DNA of 27,687 bases from a virus, in IMG/VR virus record IMGVR_UViG_3300047333_000170, positions 1 through 27,687 of that record, one strand, 5' to 3'. Below the pieces are notes generated by a model. It worked only from the letters and a program-made list of their open reading frames with translations, had not been told where the DNA came from and made no database searches. Positions 1 to 5,584 of the stretch are shown here, in pieces (the first letter of the stretch is position 1; each line of letters opens with the position of its first letter). The position numbers were made by a program, and so were the translations under genes.

Positions 1-265
1 TATAAATATTGCCTTTGACCACTTCAGCATTAATATCAAGCCTAACTGCTTTATTACCACATGCGATATCAAAGCCCACACCATTAACGTTGATAGCTCG
101 TTCATATGCCACCACACCGCCAACAGGGACGCTAAATCCAATATGGTGATCAGCCATAAGAGCAACGTATTCTGGTTTTTTCTCATGCTCCATTACCGCC
201 TTCATTTGGTCTACAGCTTCTTGGAGAGGATCTCCCCAGACTGGAATTCCATCAATTATTTTCAT
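1..265 (-). CDS. rtcB: RtcB-type RNA ligase, N-terminal part (runs off the left edge)
   Basis: Eighty-eight residues are visible, starting at the ATG at 263-265. The stretch LMADHHIGFSVPVGGVV (residues 36-52) followed by GVGFDIACGNKA (62-73) is the N-terminal signature of RtcB. In that family the D and C of DxxCG, here D66 and C69, bind catalytic metal. RtcB joins RNA 2',3'-cyclic phosphate or 3'-phosphate ends to 5'-OH ends using GTP and Mn2+, and repairs or splices tRNA. The start follows a weak AG-rich site and overlaps the upstream small ORF. It is the last visible gene of a minus-strand block that also holds a tRNA gene. The rest of the enzyme, including the nucleotidyl-transfer His, is outside the window, so activity cannot be judged. 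Confidence 0.9.
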   Translation of the reverse strand, partial: MKIIDGIPVWGDPLQEAVDQMKAVMEHEKKPEYVALMADHHIGFSVPVGGVVAYERAINVNGVGFDIACGNKAVRLDINAEVVKGNIY

Positions 266-437
266 TTTTCTTACTCATTTTAATTATAAAAGTATTACAA
301 CCTTCTTCAATAGAATTTAAAAAATGATTATATATTTTTTCTAAAAAAATTATAGTTTCTAGATAACATCTATAATTATTTGATATAACAACAAGAGTAA
401 TAAACAATAAAGATATCCGTGCAAATCGCTTATGCAA
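252..437 (-). CDS. Possible small single-pass membrane protein
   Basis: A 61-codon frame that opens with TTG directly after the TGA of the upstream gene and ends inside the start of rtcB. Residues 8-20 are hydrophobic (ISLLFITLVVISN), suggesting a signal anchor, and the C-terminus is Lys/Asn-rich. No good ribosome site precedes the TTG, so expression would depend on coupling to the upstream stop codon. No family is recognised. It could equally be a spacer between the DUF551-like gene and rtcB. Confidence 0.3.
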   Translation of the reverse strand: MHKRFARISLLFITLVVISNNYRCYLETIIFLEKIYNHFLNSIEEGCNTFIIKMSKKNENN

Positions 438-998
438 TCAATTGCTATCATATACACTTGGAAGATGTGCCCAGGCTATAACAGATTTCTTTTCATCGTA
501 AGTATATCCCCAATTGGTATTACAAAATGTACTTTCCGTAATGCAATTCTTGGATAATTCATATACAAAGTAATATACAAATCTATTGTTTCCAACTTGA
601 GTAGTAACTAAGTAAGGACCTTCTTTTTCTGGATAAGTAGTTTTATCTTTATAATTGAATTTATTCCAATGTATAATTGATTCATTTTTGCTTAACGTAT
701 TATTGCTTTTCAATTCGTCTTTTAATGAATTAAATTTATTAGAAAGTTCACGACTTAAACTATATTGTAAACTATTATATATTTCATCATACATTGTCCT
801 TACTTTATCATCCAAAAAGTTAGCCATTTCTTCAGTAAGATCTTTCATATCTTTCCTCATTTTACTCAATGTTTCAGCATTTGTTTCACAATATCTACAA
901 ACAAAGTATACTGGTACAACTGAACATGGGTCAAAAAATTGATATTCGTTTATAACACGTCTACAGACCGAACATACTGTCTTTATATTTGCAATCAT
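438..998 (-). CDS. Zinc-binding protein with DUF551-like C-terminus
   Basis: I start this 186-residue protein at the ATG at 996-998, which has GGAAAGGA a few bases upstream; a longer frame opening with GTG at 1073 would add a hydrophobic segment but lacks a ribosome site and overlaps the upstream gene. The N-terminus carries two Cys pairs (CSVC and CRYC), as in a zinc ribbon. The middle (about residues 50-110) is charged and probably helical. The C-terminal 75 residues run from HWNKF to VIAWAHLP with spaced Trp residues, a pattern like the phage DUF551 domain, which often ends in W-x-L-P. Its function is unknown. It is the fourth visible gene of the minus-strand accessory operon. Confidence 0.6.
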   Translation of the reverse strand: MIANIKTVCSVCRRVINEYQFFDPCSVVPVYFVCRYCETNAETLSKMRKDMKDLTEEMANFLDDKVRTMYDEIYNSLQYSLSRELSNKFNSLKDELKSNNTLSKNESIIHWNKFNYKDKTTYPEKEGPYLVTTQVGNNRFVYYFVYELSKNCITESTFCNTNWGYTYDEKKSVIAWAHLPSVYDSN

Positions 999-999
999 T

Positions 1000-1317
1000 C
1001 TATTCCTTTCCCATTCCGCAACCGCAACTACCGCAATTATAAGGAGGGTGAGACTTACTATTATATATGCCACAACGTTTACATCTCCATGATTTTTCCT
1101 GATCCTTTAATTCAAAACCAATTTCCCTTTCGCAATTCGGACAGTTAAAATAATACTCCCCACTAGACACAGGATTGAAATATAAGCAAAGACCGATAAC
1201 GCCCAACAAAAGACTAAACCTAAAAAGATGATAAGTTTCAGGAAACTCATTAGGATGATTTTTAGCATAGATACGGTCCATTTTTAGGTTTAATATCTCA
1301 CCTTCAAAATATTTCAT
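1000..1317 (-). CDS. Small membrane protein with C-terminal zinc ribbons
   Basis: The ATG at 1315-1317 has GGGAGGT just upstream and overlaps the stop of the preceding gene (ATGA), so I prefer it to the longer frame that opens at 1494. The 105-residue product has one membrane segment at about residues 31-48 (LFRFSLLLGVIGLCLYF). After it come Cys pairs C59/C62 and C79/C82, which form a likely zinc ribbon, then C95/C98/C100. The topology would put the zinc part on one side of the membrane. It resembles generic phage or bacterial zinc-ribbon membrane proteins; no specific role is known. Confidence 0.65.
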   Translation of the reverse strand: MKYFEGEILNLKMDRIYAKNHPNEFPETYHLFRFSLLLGVIGLCLYFNPVSSGEYYFNCPNCEREIGFELKDQEKSWRCKRCGIYNSKSHPPYNCGSCGCGMGKE

Positions 1318-1478
1318 CTTGTACCTCCCAAGACATTTATTAATGATTGTTCTCCTATAGCTTGAGGGAGAACACCATTCCATTTGTTTATAGCTTGATA
1401 TAGTAAAAAAAGTATTGCAATCCCAGCACCAAATATGCCCAATAGGCCTATAAGTAGGGAATCTGTGTTTTTCTTCAT
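1314..1478 (-). CDS. Small membrane protein, 54 residues
   Basis: A short frame starting MKKNTDSLL, with a membrane segment at about residues 8-26 (LLIGLLGIFGAGIAILFLL), then a polar tail. Its TGA overlaps the ATG of the next gene (ATGA at 1314-1317) and its ATG lies 3 bases after the stop of the gene before it, so it fills the gap in the operon exactly. That spacing, more than any homology, is the reason to call it. Ribosome site weak; translation is probably coupled. Function unknown. Confidence 0.55.
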   Translation of the reverse strand: MKKNTDSLLIGLLGIFGAGIAILFLLYQAINKWNGVLPQAIGEQSLINVLGGTR

Positions 1479-1481
1479 ATG

Positions 1482-1721
1482 TTATATAATACATTCTGGG
1501 GTGTTGTCATATTCCCACATTAGGTTATCTAAGTATTTTTGAGCCTCTATTTTATCATTAAATGTTGCTATGCTAACTTCGTGATATTCTGTATATTCTA
1601 AAGATAACTTATTAAAAACAACATTTACAAAATAATCTTTTCCATTATCCGATTTAATGAATATCTGTTTTGCATGATCTAAGTTCACGTAACTATTTCT
1701 TTCTGTCTTAATCCACATCAT
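1482..1721 (-). CDS. Hypothetical protein, 79 residues
   Basis: Starts MMWIKTE with AAGG about 7 bases upstream. The opening (W-I-K-T-E, then V-N-L-D-H-A) is typical of small phage and bacterial hypothetical proteins in which a residue is shown to a substrate by a short beta-rich domain, but no family can be named with confidence. The C-terminal part (FNDKIEAQKYLDNLM) is predicted helical. It is the first protein gene of the minus-strand block after the tRNA and the structured stretch. Confidence 0.6.
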   Translation of the reverse strand: MMWIKTERNSYVNLDHAKQIFIKSDNGKDYFVNVVFNKLSLEYTEYHEVSIATFNDKIEAQKYLDNLMWEYDNTPECII

Positions 1722-1730
1722 TTATTTGCC

Positions 1731-1901
1731 TTATAAACCCATTAAGATTTTAAATGAATTAACATAGTCACCCACAAAGGAAGCGGGAGAAGATAACAAA
1801 CACAACTTTCTTCCCGACATTTCTAACATCTAACGTTAGTTTAACCTTGCATTCATGCACCGTATACCTTGACAGATATAAAACTTAAAACCTTTCACCA
1901 T
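1731..1901 (-). pseudogene. Broken or frameshifted Icd/Ash-like small gene
   Basis: Read on the minus strand, a frame opens at 1901 (MVKGFKFYICQGIRCMNARL) and meets TAA at 1836-1838. The -1 frame from 1839 continues LTLDVRNVGKKVVFVIFSRF and stops at 1768. The first frame resumes as SGRKLCLLSSPASFVGDYVN and stops at 1731. Put together, these pieces resemble from memory the CxNARLTLDVRNVGRK and VGDYxN motifs of the Icd/Ash-like proteins of gammaproteobacterial prophages. The -1 step falls on GTTAAAC (1839-1845), a shape known from programmed frameshift sites, but ordinary decay explains two frame changes equally well. A ribosome-site-like AAGG lies a few bases before the first ATG. Not verified by search. 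Confidence 0.4.
1830..1839. repeat. 10-bp perfect palindrome CTAACGTTAG
   Basis: CTAACGTTAG reads the same on both strands. It lies in the coding part of the broken Icd-like gene, immediately 3' (minus strand) of the GTTAAAC heptamer. It may simply be coding sequence; no function is claimed. Confidence 0.35.
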
Positions 1902-1923
1902 AAACCTTGAGCCTTTCTGGGGT

Positions 1924-2003
1924 ATGCCTTTCGGCACGCATCCAAAATGCGTTGTTATCTATCCCCACCGTCGATCTCTAACAAGAGAGCAAAGGTGGGG
2001 ATA
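1924..2003 (-). ncRNA. Highly structured non-coding stretch, C4-like RNA candidate
   Basis: Three hairpins follow each other. TATCCCCACC (1960-1969) pairs with GGTGGGGATA (1994-2003), a perfect 10-bp stem, with an inner stem TCTCT/AGAGA (1975-1979/1984-1988). ACGCAT/ATGCGT (1936-1941/1947-1952) has a CCAAA loop. TGCC/GGCA (1925-1928/1933-1936) has a TTTC loop. No T-run follows on either strand, so this is not an ordinary terminator. On the minus strand it lies between the tRNA and the Icd-like gene, where phages P1 and P4 place the C4 antisense RNA. Strand and identity are inferred from that order only. Confidence 0.4.
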
Positions 2004-2010
2004 AATAACT

Positions 2011-2081
2011 TTATTGATATCGGATTCGAACCGATACACAACCATTATAAGTGGTACGCTCTACCATTGAGCTAATCAAAG
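2011..2081 (-). tRNA. tRNA-Ile(UAU), acceptor stem imperfect
   Basis: On the minus strand a cloverleaf can be drawn: D arm GCTC-AATGGTA-GAGC, anticodon arm ACCA-CTTATAA-TGGT with anticodon TAT (2047-2049), and T arm ATCGG-TTCGAAT-CCGAT with a perfect TTCGAAT loop. The anticodon UAU would read the Ile codon AUA, frequent in this AT-rich genome. Only positions 3-7 of the acceptor stem pair; the outer two pairs (C-A and T-T) do not, the first anticodon-stem pair is T-T, and CCA is not encoded. It may therefore be decayed, or may need end repair. It sits upstream, in minus-strand order, of the structured stretch and the accessory genes. Confidence 0.7.
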
Positions 2082-2126
2082 GTTTTTTGTTCGTCATTTT
2101 TATCTCTTTGCATTGACTACGAAATT

Positions 2127-2636
2127 TTAACAAACCAAATCGGTCGTTGCGTTAACAACTTCCAATTTCCCGTCTATCAACTGAGGTTCTGATGATAGCT
2201 GACTTACTAACCTATCTCTTTGGATAGGGTCGAAATAATACCGAATCTTAACATCGACCACTTGACCTTGCGACTGCTGCACTTTTCCTTCTCGTAGGTT
2301 CCTATTAGTCAAGGCGTCCCAGGCTTGTTTCTCTAGACCTGCAAGCTCGCGTCTTCGTTCAATCCACTCATAGATAGTCTTAGTGATTTCGTTGTCGCCT
2401 ATAGTGATTGTAACGCTCGTATGTAAATTTGTTTTAGCAAGACAAAACTTCAACCTTCCTATCTCTCTAACTAAATCTCTGTGCATTTGTAACCAATTGC
2501 TCACTTGGCTCTTTTGGTCTGGATATAACGGGGTCTCGTAATCCATATCACAGCAGTGTGTTTTTAGTTTTTCGCGCACATCATCGGCCTTGCGCTTAAG
2601 GTCTTTTATCTGCTTTAAAGCTTCTATAATCTTCAT
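2127..2636 (-). CDS. DIP1984-family protein
   Basis: A 169-residue protein with AGGAGG upstream of its ATG. It is mostly helical: KIIEALKQIKDLKRKADDVREKL at the start, a central IYEWIERRRELAGLEKQ helix, then VDVKIRYYFDP and a C-terminal ending in NATTDL. The order of these elements, in particular the I-x-RRxxL region and the terminal N-x-TTDL, matches the DIP1984 family of bacterial and phage proteins, whose function is unknown (some members are labelled septicolysin-like). It is the first gene of the minus-strand block and is divergent from the structural genes. Confidence 0.75.
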   Translation of the reverse strand: MKIIEALKQIKDLKRKADDVREKLKTHCCDMDYETPLYPDQKSQVSNWLQMHRDLVREIGRLKFCLAKTNLHTSVTITIGDNEITKTIYEWIERRRELAGLEKQAWDALTNRNLREGKVQQSQGQVVDVKIRYYFDPIQRDRLVSQLSSEPQLIDGKLEVVNATTDLVC

Positions 2637-2704
2637 ACATCCTCCTTTGATAAGTAAAGTTCAAGAAAGTAATCAAAAATACGTTCAATGTAAAGATATT
2701 TTTT

Positions 2705-2733
2705 TTGATAGTTAATTCTTTATTCGCTAATGT
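2705..2733 (+). promoter_or_regulatory. Predicted sigma70-type promoter for the rightward genes
   Basis: TTGATA (2705-2710) and TAATGT (2728-2733) are separated by 17 bp and lie 35 bp before the first rightward gene, in the AT-rich gap between divergent genes. A TTGACA on the opposite strand (2730-2735) could serve the DIP1984 gene but has no good -10 at the right distance. Confidence 0.45.
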
Positions 2734-2767
2734 CAAATTTAAATTTTAACTATAACCATGAGGGTAT

Positions 2768-2983
2768 ATGAAAGAGCCAATAAAACATAATCCTGACAAA
2801 GGTGTATCTCAACATCATGCAGGAATGGACTTTAACAAGGGTTACGAAACTTCTCTTTTAGATGATTCTGCGTACTATCCAGAAGCACATATGAGAGGTA
2901 ATGACTACACCGAATTACAGAATACTATCAAGAAAAGAGATAGAGCCAAGTTGATTAAAGGCCAATTTAGCAAGATTGCATAA
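2768..2983 (+). CDS. Small hypothetical phage protein, 71 residues
   Basis: Starts at the ATG at 2768 after GAGGGT, and its stop overlaps the next start (TAATG). The product is polar, with many His, Asp and Asn residues (HHAGMDFNKGYETSLLDDSAYYPEAHMRGNDY) and a basic C-terminus (KKRDRAKLIKGQF). It is the first gene of the rightward structural operon. Not recognised; a minor virion or assembly protein is possible from its position only. Confidence 0.6.
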   Translation: MKEPIKHNPDKGVSQHHAGMDFNKGYETSLLDDSAYYPEAHMRGNDYTELQNTIKKRDRAKLIKGQFSKIA

Positions 2984-3408
2984 TGTTTGATTTATCAGTA
3001 GTCGACACATCGTCTCACTATGACTCGACAGGCCAAGAACTTGGAGAGACCCGTAAGGCGATGTGCAAAAGATTAATGGAGTATATAGAGGAAACAATAA
3101 ATCTCACTCTGAAGAAGTTTCCCGACTCCAAAAAGTTTTGGATTCTCGTTCATGCCAAACCCTATCCTGGACAGACGCTGAAGATAAAACAAAAAATAAT
3201 GGTGATGTTCCAAAAGCCCTCTATGATGCTTTCCTGCATGTTATTCGAATATAACAACGAAAAAGGCGTTCTTAGGCTTATGTGGAGCTTACCAGGCGAC
3301 TGGCCTACATGGTCTGTAGGCGGTACCAATGAACCTATTCCCGAGGTCGTTGCATCCCTCAAGGAACTAAGTCTTAAATACGATGTGAGCAAAATACTTA
3401 AGCTATAG
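2983..3408 (+). CDS. Hypothetical phage protein, 141 residues
   Basis: Coupled to the preceding gene by TAATG. N-terminal helical half (residues 20-45, ETRKAMCKRLMEYIEETINLTLKKF region), then beta-rich half with FWILVHAKPYPG, VMFQKP and LRLMWSLPGDWP. No transmembrane segment or catalytic motif stands out. The P-G-D-W-P-T-W stretch (about 103-110) looks conserved in character, but I cannot name a family. It lies upstream of the scaffold and capsid genes. Confidence 0.65.
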   Translation: MFDLSVVDTSSHYDSTGQELGETRKAMCKRLMEYIEETINLTLKKFPDSKKFWILVHAKPYPGQTLKIKQKIMVMFQKPSMMLSCMLFEYNNEKGVLRLMWSLPGDWPTWSVGGTNEPIPEVVASLKELSLKYDVSKILKL

Positions 3409-3415
3409 GAATTAT

Positions 3416-3589
3416 ATGGCCGGAAAATGGATACAGAAAGCGATTAAGAAACCTGGTGCACTTCATAAAGAACTCGATGTGCCAAAAGGCAAGAAAATTC
3501 CAGCTAAAAAACTTGAAAAAGCAGCCAAGAAAGGCGGAAAAGAAGGCAAACGGGCTCGCCTGGCTGAAACACTAAAGAAAATGAAGTAA
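3416..3589 (+). CDS. Small Lys-rich protein, 57 residues
   Basis: Begins MAGKWIQKAIKKPGALHKEL and ends in GKRARLAETLKKMK; close to a third of the residues are Lys or Arg. The pattern W-x-Q-K-A-I-x-K-P-G-A-L-H-x-x-L followed by IPAKKLEKAAK is seen in many phage genomes just ahead of scaffold or capsid genes. GGAATT precedes the ATG. A nucleic-acid-binding or packaging-related role is plausible from charge alone. It is one of five small Lys-rich proteins in this window. Confidence 0.7.
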   Translation: MAGKWIQKAIKKPGALHKELDVPKGKKIPAKKLEKAAKKGGKEGKRARLAETLKKMK

Positions 3590-3606
3590 ATTTTTTTATC
3601 TATCCT

Positions 3607-3638
3607 ATCAAAACATATTTTTGTTTTGACGCGATGAC
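3607..3638 (+). repeat. AT-rich inverted repeat before the scaffold gene
   Basis: CAAAACA and TGTTTTG (within 3609-3636) pair around a TATTTT loop. The 97-bp gap in which it lies has no gene. It could slow transcription, but the stem is AT-rich and no T-run follows, so I do not call a terminator. Confidence 0.3.
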
Positions 3639-3686
3639 GGCGCAAGGTCACCAAATTGGGCAATATTAAGTAAGGATGCCACTTAC

Positions 3687-4367
3687 ATGACAGAAGATCA
3701 AACACCTCAAGAGACTGAACAAGTCGCACAGGCTGAACCACAAACTCAGCAACAAGAACATGTTGAATCTGATTCAACGATCAATTGGAAAAAAGCTACT
3801 GCCACTATGGCAGCTCAGAAGCAAGAAATTGAAGCACTGAAAGCCTATCTACAGCAAGCAGAGCAACGTAAGGCCTACGAAGCTCAGCAAGCTCAAGAGA
3901 AAGCGGAAGAGATGGACCCTGATGAGCCTATCACTTACCAAAAAGCTAATACTATTGCCGAAAGAAAAGCTAAAGAAATGGCTGGAAAGCTTTTAGATGA
4001 ATACAAGCAACAACACGCTCTTGAGAGCGATGAAGCTCGTATGCGGTCAAAGCATGATGATTATGACTACGTTCTTGAGACTTATGCAGTCCCCTTGATT
4101 AAAAAAGACCCTGCTCTTGCATACAAGATACAGCAGTCCAGAACTCCGGCAGAGACTGCCTACAAACTAGGTAAACTCTCCGATGAATACGAGGCTAATA
4201 TGGCTAAAAAAGATATAAGCCCCAAAGCAGAAAAAGTACTTAAGAACGTCAATCGCCCTACGAATTCTAATGCGGTCGGCAATCTTAAGAACCAATCTGA
4301 GGAAGCTACACAACTTTCTCCACAAGAAATATGGGCTCGCTCGCAGAAGTATGCACGACAGGCTTAA
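3687..4367 (+). CDS. Putative scaffold protein
   Basis: A 226-residue, highly charged protein immediately upstream of the capsid gene. Residues 1-35 are acidic and Gln-rich (TEDQTPQETEQ), residues 45-80 form a strong coiled-coil prediction (IEALKAYLQQAEQRKAYEAQQAQEKAEE), and the C-terminus is basic and Asn/Gln-rich. That composition, length and position are typical of podovirus capsid scaffold proteins, which direct procapsid assembly and are then removed. The ATG follows AAGGATG at about 9 bases. Identification rests on position and coiled-coil character, not on a catalytic motif. Confidence 0.65.
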   Translation: MTEDQTPQETEQVAQAEPQTQQQEHVESDSTINWKKATATMAAQKQEIEALKAYLQQAEQRKAYEAQQAQEKAEEMDPDEPITYQKANTIAERKAKEMAGKLLDEYKQQHALESDEARMRSKHDDYDYVLETYAVPLIKKDPALAYKIQQSRTPAETAYKLGKLSDEYEANMAKKDISPKAEKVLKNVNRPTNSNAVGNLKNQSEEATQLSPQEIWARSQKYARQA

Positions 4368-4380
4368 CGGAGTAGTCTAA

Positions 4381-4800
4381 ATGACTATTACAACAACTAA
4401 CGCACTCCCTGCGCCAGTGCAACAATGGTTTGACAACGTATTGTTGTCCAGACCTATGCCTAAGCTTATACATAAGCAGATGGCTTTAAAGAAAGAAATT
4501 CCGCCTAACAGCGGAAGAATAGCGAGATATCGTAGATATACAAACCTCGCTACAGCAACTGTACCACTACCAGACTCTGGACTAACACCTCCAGGTCAGG
4601 TTTTGAATGCAGTTGATATTGATGCAAGACTCGACTGGTATGGTAACTACGTCACCATCACCGATCAAGTTATGTTCATCAACCAAGATCCCGTGCTGAA
4701 TCAAACAGTGTCTCTCTTAGCACAAAATATGAGAGAAACCGAAGATCAGCTAACAAGAGATATGCTCGCGGGCTCAGCAGCGGTGATAAATTGTGTCGGT
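4381..4800 (+). CDS. Major capsid protein (N4-gp56 type), exon 1
   Basis: Exon 1 encodes residues 1-140, ending AAVINCVG. It contains features of the N4-gp56 major capsid family: an N-terminal arm with QWFDNVLLSRPMPKLIHK, the RIARYRRYTNL strand, PLPDSGLTPPGQ, and the DWYGNYVTITDQV motif. The start has GGAG eight bases upstream. Without splicing the frame runs 18 more codons into the intron and stops at 4855-4857, giving a truncated 158-residue product. The 5' splice site after T4800 is set by the P1 helix. The exon joins in phase 0 to exon 2 (5585-6115) to give 316 residues, a normal length for the family. Confidence 0.88.
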
Positions 4801-5584
4801 AAAAGATACTCTGCCGACGTTAAATCTTCTCTGATTAACTTGGAATTAGCAGCATAATTTCAATAAGAAAAGATTTATAAAACTTGACAATTTGCTGGAA
4901 ACCCCTAAAGCCTTATGCTACAATATGCACTACCGCATAAAGTGAAAATGCAAAGGATGGAACAATGGGCGATCAGCAGGAAAGATTGGAATTAGAAATG
5001 AATTGGTTTGCAGGATTTTTTGAAGGAGAAGGGCACATTTCATTATGTAGATGTTCTCATACTTCTAAAAAACAATTAGGCAATCTAAGATATATACCCA
5101 TGGCAGGTTTGTGTAATACTGATTACACAGTTTTACCAGAGATTCAAAGAATTTTAGATTTAAGTGGCATCACTTATTGTATTCAAAGACATAGAATTAA
5201 TGGTTTGGGTAAGAAACCTAAATGGGAAATAGACTTTAAGGGAATGAATAAAATTTATACATTTTGTAAATGGATTCTACCCTATATGAGAAGTGAAAAG
5301 AAAATAAGAGTTAAAAAATTGATAGAATTTTGTGAAATTCGTCATAATAAGCTTAAAATTTCTCATCAACATCCATATGGGATAGAAGAAGAACAGATTT
5401 ATAGAGATCTTTATTCTTATAAAGGAAAGACTGATTCCAAAATCCTCAACGACTTTACGTCAGGCTCCTTGCAGTTACAAGGATGAAGATAAAGTCTGAA
5501 CTCTATGGAAACATAGAGAGGGAGATTCGAAGAAGTTTCCCCGCCTACAATATAATGTAGGTCACAAAAGTAACAGATGTTTTG
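4801..5584 (+). ncRNA. Group I self-splicing intron in the major capsid gene
   Basis: Core helices found by eye: P1, exon GTCGGT (4795-4800) with GCCGAC (4813-4818), giving the required U.G pair at the splice site; P3, CTTGAC (4883-4888) with GTCAGG (5459-5464); P4, TGCTG (4893-4897) with CAGCA (4974-4978); P5, CCC/GGG inside it (4902-4904/4967-4969), extended by TTATGC/GCATAA (4913-4918/4935-4940); P7, GACTTTA (5451-5457) with TAAAGTC (5490-5496); P8, TCCTTG/CAAGGA (5466-5471/5478-5483); P9, CTCTATG-GAAA-CATAGAG (5501-5518), with a GNRA loop; a further hairpin CCTACA/TGTAGG (5544-5549/5556-5561). The terminal G is G5584. P10 pairs GGAGT of exon 2 (5585-5589) with ACTCT (4808-4812), next to P1. 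The intron is 784 bases and carries an endonuclease gene. Confidence 0.9.
4965..5486 (+). CDS. LAGLIDADG homing endonuclease (intron-encoded)
   Basis: A 173-residue protein with a single LAGLIDADG motif, FAGFFEGEG at residues 15-23, in which E22 is the expected metal-binding acid. One motif predicts a homodimer, like I-CreI. The rest is basic and beta-rich (RYIPMAGLCNTDYTVLPEI, then IDFKG). The start at 4965 follows AAGGATGG at about 8 bases. The start codon overlaps the P5/P4 strand of the intron, and the last 12 codons (ILNDFTSGSLQLQ) are read from P7, P3 and P8. The enzyme would cut intronless capsid genes near the GGT|GGA junction and so spread the intron. It is more AT-rich than its exons. 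A maturase role is possible but not shown. Confidence 0.88.
   Translation: MGDQQERLELEMNWFAGFFEGEGHISLCRCSHTSKKQLGNLRYIPMAGLCNTDYTVLPEIQRILDLSGITYCIQRHRINGLGKKPKWEIDFKGMNKIYTFCKWILPYMRSEKKIRVKKLIEFCEIRHNKLKISHQHPYGIEEEQIYRDLYSYKGKTDSKILNDFTSGSLQLQG

Noticed and set aside
1000-1494. A 164-residue zinc protein starting at 1494
   Set aside because: The ATG at 1317 has a far better ribosome site, and the upstream part overlaps a separate 54-residue membrane gene that fits the operon spacing.
1960-2003. Rho-independent terminator
   Set aside because: The stem is strong but no T-run follows on either strand.
4801-4857. Capsid gene ending naturally at 4857
   Set aside because: The last 18 codons do not fit the capsid family, and they coincide with P1 and P2 of the intron.
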